DNA of 64,000 nt. It comes from Aphanomyces cochlioides. Taxonomy: Eukaryota; Oomycota; Saprolegniomycetes; Saprolegniales; Verrucalvaceae. The position numbers and the translations under genes are program-made. The DNA lies in contig JAHQRK010000006.1 of the NCBI GenBank assembly GCA_019828595.1, positions 2,542,001-2,606,000 of the forward strand. The letters run 5' to 3'. A model generated the notes under the pieces. The model was not told where the DNA came from, ran no database searches, and saw only the letters and a list, made by a program, of their open reading frames with translations. Positions 56,456-64,000 of the stretch are shown here, one piece after another. Positions within the stretch are counted from its first letter, which is position 1. Each line of letters begins with the position of its first letter.

Positions 56456-57063
56456 ATGGACTGGGCCAACAAATCTTCTTATTTAGCCGTTATCTTCGCT
56501 GATTTGCTGCCCTCTGGCCTTTCGCTTGACTTCGACGTCTCAAAAGATTCGGAGATATCTTCAAGGTTCCGCTTCTTCTCACGTTTGTCGTCCAACTTCG
56601 TTGCGTTGAGCTTTGTCATGCCAAGTTCTCTTGCTTCCTTTTCATTTTTATTACATTTAATCTAAACAAAATACTTGAAAGCATCTTTATGGACGGCCGA
56701 GAACATTTTGTGGCACCGCTCTATTTCGTCCGCTTCATTCGCACCACTTGAAGGGTTTGACTGAACCGTTTTCCACAGACCTACCCACACATTCACTGCT
56801 CTTTGTATCTTCTTCCACTGGTCACGACAGTGAAGAACTTCGCGGCATGACTAGAATAGAAAAATCAGCAGAACGAACACGTATATTTGAACCGAGCCAT
56901 TGCGCTGCAGAAAGTTGGCATGCACTTCGTTCCAAATGTCGTCCTTCCGACGATCAGTTGCAATCTTGCTACTCGTCGAGACTTCTAAGAAAGCTTTAAC
57001 CAACTTCCCATTGTCTTGAGCCCACGAGGGGCCTCGCCCCTTGCCCTTCGTTGTCTCAGCCAT
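56456..57063 (-). pseudogene. Harbinger-associated Myb-like protein, element 3
   Basis: It starts MAETTKGKGRGPSWAQDNGK at 57063 with the SANT-like WxxxxxxxLVKAFLE pattern. An intron of about 50 nt leads to HCRDQWKKIQRAVNVWVGL and ADEIERCHKMFSAVHKD, then after another break ARELGMTKLNATKLDDKRE. The arrangement is like the second protein of PIF elements (NAM-associated type). Stops between the segments leave it doubtful whether this is intact with introns or decayed. Confidence 0.6.
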
Positions 57064-57487
57064 GGCTGGAGAAGAGTTGCTTTGAATGAGTGTGTGGTAT
57101 GCGTCTACCGCTTTATATCTGGAATTCTACTGGATACGAGACATTAATATTTACCAATCATGAACTATGAAATTTTGCCTCAGGCTTTGCCCGACCACCC
57201 GAAGTTGGACCAAAATCGTCAAAAATAGTCGAGTTTGACCCCTTGGGTAATTTACCCGGCGGTTTGCCCCTGCGGTGGGTCAAATTTTGAGATTACTTTT
57301 TGGGAGTATCCGGATAATAGAAAATACCCATCCAATTTGCCCCCGCGGTGGAGATGCTCTAACCACAATAAATGCATTACAAATAATTCTTGGTCTGACC
57401 AGACTATAGAAAATCGAAGATAAATGTCAAACAAACGCAAGTCAAAGGACTCATTTTTCAAATCTCGGTTTGAGATACATTGGCATC

Positions 57488-58934
57488 ATGAAGCTGAGTT
57501 GCTTGGTTGCTGCTGCTTGGTGCGTCGCGTCGACGTATGCACTGGACGTGAAGCTGTCCGGGATCAACTACAACCCTCGCAAAGGTGCCGATTGGGATTC
57601 GTACGACAAGCGCTGTAAATCCGCCGACGAAATCAAAGCTGACATGACGATCCTTGCCAGCATCACGTCCAACATTCGCCTGTATAGTATGACTGACTGC
57701 AACCAAGTTGAATTGGTCGTCCCTGCAGCAAAAGCTGCTGATCTTACTGTCTGGCTCGGTATGTGGATTGGTAAGGACGGTGCAGGATACGACTCTGAAA
57801 AGGCCAAATTGTCGAGCTTGATCTCGAGTAATGTCATCGACAATACTATTACCGGACTCCACGTCGGTAGCGAAACTGTCTACAGAAAGGATCTTACGTC
57901 CAAGCAAGTATGTCTACCAAGATTCTCTTTGTCGTTTTAACCATGAATTCGACAGGCTATTGCGTACATGCAAGAAATCAAGACGCTTGTAGTCGGAGCT
58001 GGCTTGTCCTTTCCCGTCACGATCGCTGACATTGGTGACTCGTACATGTGGTATCCAGAGCTTGCTTCGGCGGTAAAATTTACTGAATCGAGAGAAGATG
58101 ACTAGCCTGGTGTATAGGTCGACGTCATCTCGATCAACCAATTTCCATTCTGGGAAGGCCGAGACGTAGAAACCGCCATCCAATTCTTCGCTGATCGTAT
58201 CGCGCCCATCATCAGCATGGCAAAGACGAACAACAAGAAGATCATGGTTGGCGAAACTGGCTGGGCTACAGCGGGTACAGCCAAGGGTGCAGGCATTGCC
58301 TCTCCCGAGAACGCTGCGGTGGAATGACTTCGAAACTCCAATCTCATTCTCGTTGTAGACTTGGCTCAATGATTTTCACGTGTATGCGAAGGAACAAGGC
58401 TGGAATTACTACTATTTTACGTCGTTCGATACGCCTTGGAAGCACAATGCAAATGATGCGAATTCTGAATTTGAAGTCGAAAACCACTTCGGCTTGTTTG
58501 ATGCCCAAGGCAAACTCAAGTCGTGTTTTGCCAATTTGAACGTCAAGAAGCGTGACATTAAGCCCACGCCAACAAACTCGACGTCGACTGGCCCAACGAC
58601 GACACCGGTGAATGTCAAGCCAATGACAAATGATGCTGTGAGCGTGAACACGTCGAACGTGCCAGTCACGACATCGGGCTCCACTCCAAGCACTACTCGT
58701 AGCAACTCGACCAAGACGACTACTGCAGCCCCTTCGAAATCCAATTCTACGACGACTTCCTCGCCAACGCCCACTTCTGACAGCTCTGCGTCATCCTCGA
58801 CAGGCTCGACTGCAGCCCCATCGACCACTGCGCCAGCGACTGGAGCGGGCACATCCAAATCTACCGCTTCCGCTCTTTCGACTGCGGTGCCTTTTATCAC
58901 GATGGTCCTCGTTGCCATTGTATCCTCTCTCTAA
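57488..58934 (+). CDS. GH17 family beta-1,3-glucanase, GPI-anchored, paralogue 4
   Basis: Exons 57488-57907, 57956-58072, 58118-58318 and 58359-58934 give 437 residues. The order is signal peptide (MKLSCLVAAAWCVASTYA), GH17 barrel with GLHVGSETVYRKD and IMVGETGWATAG holding the two catalytic Glu, a long Thr/Ser stalk of about 130 residues (SGSTPSTTRSNSTKTTTAAP), and a hydrophobic GPI-type end (AVPFITMVLVAIVSSL). Compared with paralogues 1 and 2 it has one extra intron between SKQ and AIAYMQEIK; the other two introns are at the same places. Expected at the cell surface, acting on wall glucan. The start is the ATG at the signal peptide; an in-frame ATG 6 codons upstream is less likely. Confidence 0.9.
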
Positions 58935-59088
58935 ACACGCTGCACTGATAACAGTGTCAGCATTATAATTGCATCAACCAGAATGGTAAATTCATCCTCT
59001 AAACATTGAATCGACACTTTGGTTGCTATTCGATTTGCAATTTTCTATCAGTATGACATGTGGAAATTTTTCAAATTGCGAGTTTCTA

Positions 59089-62000
59089 TTATGAAGGAGC
59101 CTTCCACTTTATCACTTGGGAAATTCCCAACGTAGTTGCTGCCTTCTTCGTCGCCACTGCTGCAGTCCATGCCTCGATTCTAGAGCTAGAAATCCCCAGT
59201 CTATTCGCTGCTTTCTTTGTCGGAACTGCCTTGGCCCATGCTTCAACTTTGGAATGGTTGGATTTCTGCCCCAGAGATCGCCTTGGAGTCGTGGATGACA
59301 TCGACATACTGGATGACTGGTCATCGTCGCTTGCTCCGATGCTACTCAGCTTTCTGAACTTGGGAACAATCATAAGACCCATCACAGTAATCTACATGAC
59401 CATTAGTCCAAGTACATGCTCTCGACAGCCATACCGTGGCGAGAAGAATCACGACGGATTGGCATGCATATGTGGTTGGTCCTGAGAGATTGTTGACGAA
59501 CATGAGGGATAGGATCACACCGTTGCTGCCAAACACAACGCAGGTGGAAGCAAAGATCCAAACAGTTTCTTGGAAATCACTGCCAGCGTGGCGAATTAGG
59601 AATGAAACATAGAGGCCAGCACAGGTGATAAGCCCTTTGAAAAAGATCGAAAGCGTGATAAAGATGACGTTGCCTGGCCTGCACTCAAGAATTTCCACCA
59701 AGGTGCCTGAGCTTGTCGTCGATGTTGTTATTATCGGTTCTGGATGCTCCACGGACAATCCAATAAGGATAATACCTATACGATCGCGTCAAACATGTCA
59801 GTAGAGCTCCACCAAACCAGCATCGATTGCGGCCAGCACGAACAAGATTTGGACAACACGCGACAGAGGAACGACCTTGCGCTTGAGTGGCTTTTGATAA
59901 AAGACCCAAAAGACACGGAGAGATTTCACAAAGAGAGAGCCAAAGACAAGGGTATAGCCGAGGGAGCCGACGAGGGGGCGCCCCCCACAAACAACACTTG
60001 AAGGAGGCCCACCTCCATTCAGCACTAGACAGCAGAGTAACTTTCCCCCGACAAGCATAGTCACGAGGAGCGGCCATTGAGAGCGCTTGAGCACTGGATC
60101 CTGTCGATGACGTACAACTAACGCTGTGAGAACAACTATTCCAGCAAGCACAATAGCTGCAAAGGCTGCAACGCCAGTGTATATCTAAGTCATTGGTGTT
60201 TCGATAGCCCCTCGATTGAAATGTATTACCTCAGAGTCGATGGGCACATAATCGCATGAGATTATTTCATTTGAAGGCAGGTTGACGCCTCCAATGCATT
60301 CGCTCGACGTGGCGTTTGATCCGTTGGTCAATAGCCAAGCATAAGTTACTGTTCGCATCGAGTCATATCCACAAGACGACACTGTGTAGTTGTAATACGT
60401 CGGGTCGCAAGTCGGTGGATTCAAAGTCCACGGAGCCCATGTATCTCGATGAGTGTGGAGCCAAGCGCAAGATCGACTCGTCGTCCAAGGCGGAGGCAAT
60501 GAAATAATCCCTCCATCGCAAACGTAGGGCAATGACGAGTTGGTCGGATCTGCAACTCCCCATTGGAATGCCACGACGCGATGAGCGCCTCCACAGCCAC
60601 TCAAGGTATAGTTGATGTGTTTGATGAGATCGCAGGGAGGAAGCGGGTCGAGCCACACCTGCCACGTGTTGTAGTTGGCCTTCACCCAACTGCAAGCAGC
60701 AGCAAAAGATGGATTCGACGAGGTCTTCTGAAGCGACGACATGGTTTGGAGCATCGTGTTGATATCAAGCTGGGTCAAGTGAAAGCGGTCGAGGTACCGA
60801 GCGAGAAATGCATCCGACTGGAGAACATTCGAGTAGTATTTGGACAAGTCTTGCTGGGGAAAGTCAACGTTGACTGGGTTTGTCGTCTCGTTGCCATATC
60901 CACGCTCTCCAAAGCTGCTAGTGCTCGACGCGACGACGGCAGGGTTGGGCAATGGCCAGAATATTCTTGCAAACTGGCCAGGATGGTCAAAATGAAACAT
61001 GTGTGGCTCGTAGTGGTAAAACGTGATCGTGCCATTGCGGTTCATGGTATCAACGACGTAGGATTCAAGTTGGGTGTCGCCCACAAAGCAAAAGTAGGCA
61101 GGGACGTTGTTGTTGGAGATGAAAGCTTGGATGTAACCAGTGTCGTAGTTGTATCTCATGAGCAGAACCAGTATGCATGTTTTCCCTACGGCACCAGTGG
61201 ATTAAGGTAGCTCCATTGCAAGATCTACCAGCTCGTTCAGCGAGTGTGCAGGCGAACGACTTGGAGCATCCATTCTTGCAGCCCATGGTATCGTCTGGAC
61301 AAAACTCTTTGTTGGCAATGAGCGATCGGTTGTGCTTGTCGATCGAGTAGAAGTTGACCAAGTCGTCAGAGATGGTATATTCCCGCCAGAAATCTGCCGA
61401 CAATGGCATTGAAAAGTTGGCTACAAGTGCATCCCATTAGCTCTACCGAGTGGTTGGGACGCTGTACCAGCTTGGCCTTGTTGGGCTTTGGCTACGTTTG
61501 CCTGGAGAGTATAATGTCCACTCCTAGTCCATGACAGAATGAATCCCATCCGTCGATTGCAACGCGCCGGTCGTACCGTCCTTTGTAGCCGATGACACTG
61601 ACCGTGGTTTCATTCACATGGCGATTGAGCGCGTCAATGATTGCATCGGGCCAAACTTCAGGATTGAAATGAGTTGGAGTACACAGGCCTGCTCCTGTCG
61701 TTGACATGCGCTCGGTGGTCAAGAGGTCATCGACGACAAAAGCAAACGAAACGTCATAGCCAAGCTAGAAAGGATCATAAGCAAACAACAGCCTATGGGA
61801 TATTTCCTACCACTTCCTGGACCAAGATCGCATTGACGTACGAAGCCAATTGATGCGACGGCCAGCCACTCCATTCAGCCACGAGCGTGCCTTCGATCGT
61901 CCCTGGGTTTACAACGTTGCCGCTTGAATCCAAGACAGAGCCAACGCCATAGATCGTCGCCCCATTCGATCGACATTTCGACGAGTACGCGTTTGGTGAG

Positions 62001-62229
62001 ACGCGGGCATCTTGCACCTACACAAAACAAGAAGACAGAATCGCAATGAGCAGCTTATTACTTTAAAGCGAGCCTTGGACAGCGTCGGACGTAGCCATGG
62101 GTGCAATTTGCGATTTGTCGCGATGTCGCGAGCCACAGGATCAAGTTTCAATGTAGCCGTCGTCGCAGCTACCCACGTAGCGTCTAGACATGTCCGTCTG
62201 ACTGCATCGGCAGCCAAGGGCAGCGACAT
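59089..62229 (-). CDS. class C (GABA-B-like) G-protein-coupled receptor 1
   Basis: Nine exons join in frame to 936 residues: 62229-62062, 62017-61811, 61764-61522, 61501-61468, 61420-61229, 61185-60230, 60184-59818, 59775-59435, 59391-59089. The outside part resembles a periplasmic-binding-protein fold (DGWDSFCHGLG, YNYDTGYIQAF) with several N-glycosylation sites (NYT, NGS, NSS). The seven-helix 7tm_3 domain begins IYTGVAAFAAIVLAGIVVLT; hallmark stretches are LKRSQWPLLVTML and SLGYTLVFGSLFVKSLRVF, and the last helix ends VMGLMIVPKFRKL. The tail is Ser-rich. Such receptors bind small amino-acid-like ligands and signal through G proteins. No signal peptide is seen at the first ATG, so a 5' exon may be missing. 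Confidence 0.83.
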
Positions 62230-62435
62230 GCTGTGTGGAAAGCGCTCTAATTATATCTGAAAAGTCATCAGGAATACTCAATGGGTAACGAAACGCATTA
62301 GAGACCTCTCTTAGCATTGGACCACTACAGCTTTGGCGGAATACACTGCAGACTCTACGCCAACGGTGGTCACTGTTGCGGATGTCGACGATCGAGGATC
62401 GACACATATCGCGTTGTATTCTCCTGAAGATGGAC

Positions 62436-64000
62436 TCACTTTTTGAGCTGGCTGGCTTTGGCAAGATGTGGCGTTCGGAAAGTTGACACTGCTTTGGTCG
62501 TCGCGACTGGAACCGCCCACGACTCCGACTTGGAGTTTGATTTTTGCCTCAGGACTCTCCATGATGTCGACGACGTGGTGGATGCTCCAGACAATTGTTC
62601 TTCTACAAGTGGCGTGATGCCATTGAGCTTTCGAAACTTGGGCACGAGCATGAGCCCCATGACAGCGATCTACACATTCCAGAAGTTCACCACAACGTGT
62701 TGGAATCATCATACCGTGCAGAGAAGAATGACAACAGATTGGAAGGCATACGTGGTTGCCACTGATAGAGTCCCGACAAACGCGAGGGTAAGCATGACGG
62801 TACTCCCGCCAACAACAACGCAAGAGGAGGCAAAGATCCAAACAGTTTCTTGAAAGTCGCTGTCGGCGTGGCGGATGAGGAACGCAATGTACAGACCCCA
62901 ACAGGTGATGAGGCCCTTGTAGAAGATCGAGAGGGCTAAAAATATCACGTCGTTCGAATCGCAGTGGAGATTGCCGACCGCACTGCCTGCACTCGTCGTG
63001 GAGTTTGTTGAAAGCGGGTGGGGATAATCCACGGCCAGCCCAAGGAGCACAATGCCTAACGAAGCGTCGTTGAGAAGAGTTGGAAGCTTTTCAATCAAAC
63101 CGCAGTCAATTGCTATCACGACCATGAAGATATGGACAACCCGCGAGAGAGGAACGACTTTGCGCTTGAGAGGTTTGTGGTAAAAGACCCAAAAGACTCG
63201 GAGAGACTTGACAAAGAGAGACCCAAAGACAAGAGTGTAGCCGAGTGATCCAAGCAAAGGACGAACTCCACACATTTCACTCGATGGAGGACCTCCTCCA
63301 GTGAGCACATAGCAGCAGAGGAAGAGTCCCCCGGCAAGCATGGACACCAGCAGCGGCCACTGGGACCGTTTGATCACTGGATTTTCACGGTGACGGACTA
63401 CCAGAGCTGTGAGGACGACCAATCCTACCGCCACCGACGATGCAAAGATTGCAATGCCAATGTAGATCTAGACCAAGTCAGACAAACTTACACCGGCGAG
63501 GCAGAACTACCTGGGACTCCCCTGGCACGTAGTCGCATGGAATAATTTCGTTTGCTGGGAGGCTAACGCCCCCCACGCACTCTGCAGACATGGAAGATAA
63601 TCCTTCAGTCATAAACCAGCCATAAGTTACAAGACGAGTCGAGTCAAATCTGCACGACGAGACTATGTAGCTGTAAAACGAAGCATCGCAAGTAGGAGGA
63701 TGCACAACCCACGAAATCCAAATCTCACGATGTGTTTGAAGCCAAGCGCAGGATCGACTCGTCGACAATGGAGGTGGCAATGGATTGCCTCCGTCGCACA
63801 CATAAGGCAAGGACGAGTTGGTCGGATCTGGAACCGCCCATTGGAATCTCACGACGCGGCTAGAGCCATCACAGCCAGCTAAGGTGTAGTTGATGTGTTT
63901 CACGATATCACAGAGAGGAAGTGGATCGAGCCACGCTTGCCAAGTATTGTAGTTGGTCTTCACCCAACTGCAAGCAGCAGCAAAAGATGGATTCGACGAG
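62436..64000 (-). CDS. class C (GABA-B-like) G-protein-coupled receptor 2, 5' end outside window
   Basis: This is a tandem paralogue of the gene at 59089-62229, same strand. Visible coding parts are 64000-63511, 63467-63101, 63055-62715 and 62669-62436. The lengths of the two membrane exons (367 and 341 nt) equal those of receptor 1, and all three intron positions agree. It contains the end of the outer domain (DIVKHINYTLAGCDG, NSSLPYVCDGG), the seven-helix domain (LKRSQWPLLVSMLAG, SLGYTLVFGSLFVKSLRVF, VMGLMLVPKFRKL) and a short Ser/Thr-rich tail (GASTTSSTSW). The intron at 63100-63056 happens to be open, but receptor 1 shows that it is spliced out. The gene runs off the right edge. Confidence 0.83.

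Larger units (their letters stand above)
55431..57359. mobile_element. PIF/Harbinger element 3, internally deleted, TAA duplication
   Basis: The ends gagcatctccactgcggggg (left) and gagcatctccaccgcggggg (right, reverse complement) match, flanked by TAA at 55428-55430 and 57360-57362. It contains only the N-terminal part of a plant-type Harbinger transposase (+) and a decayed Myb-like gene (-). At 1,929 bp it is too short for an autonomous element and lacks the DDE domain. Confidence 0.88.

Noticed and set aside
63056..63100. Receptor 2 reading straight through an open 45-nt stretch (GLIEKLPTLLNDAS)
   Set aside because: Receptor 1 has an intron with stops at the same place, and removing the stretch restores the matching IDCGIVLLGL join.

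Overview
The window looks like nuclear DNA of an oomycete, most likely a Saprolegniales/Aphanomyces-type genome. The evidence is very short GT-AG introns (about 40-55 nt, many phase 0), compact genes on both strands, and a characteristic gene mix: Cys-His repeats of the 'WRKY19-like' type, GPI-anchored GH17 beta-1,3-glucanases, GABA-B-like class C GPCRs, IQ/ankyrin proteins, and PIF/Harbinger, pogo and Crypton transposons. The species assignment is inference. No tRNA, rRNA or CRISPR was seen.

Left part (1-19.7 kb): a C2+DUSP protein runs off the left edge. An L-aspartate oxidase gene (nadB) follows, present twice as an inverted pair (2.5-4.2 kb + and 11.7-13.4 kb -). The two 2,383-bp arms appear identical over the catalytic region but differ in their N-terminal and upstream sequence. 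Between the arms lies a Crypton-type tyrosine recombinase gene whose last codons were split by a 1.7-kb pogo/Tigger element. Next come a type I membrane protein, an apparently intact PIF/Harbinger transposon (16.0-18.6 kb), and folD, 94 bp beyond that transposon.

Middle (19.8-40.7 kb): one very large ten-exon gene for a roughly 2,190-residue IQ-motif/ankyrin protein (about 7 kb, - strand), a poorly resolved stretch, a Cys-His repeat protein, a five-exon mitochondrial PPR-like protein, and two GH17 genes.

Right part (40.7-64 kb): a transposon island. A pogo element (40.7-45.2 kb) hosts a nested two-gene DD34E element. It is followed end to end by a second Harbinger element and a second, diverged copy of the two-gene element (48.5-50.95 kb). 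In both copies of the two-gene element the same unrecognised companion protein lies tail to tail with the transposase; this is the best candidate for an undescribed system here. Beyond it are a 2-kb palindrome, a broken GH17 copy, a deleted Harbinger element, an intact GH17 gene, and two tandem class C GPCR genes, the last running off the right edge.

How the genes relate: NadB starts NAD synthesis from aspartate and FolD serves one-carbon folate metabolism. The GH17 enzymes act at the wall, and the GPCRs probably sense small ligands at the cell surface. Most of the remaining DNA reflects successive transposon insertions that split what was probably a tandem GH17 array.
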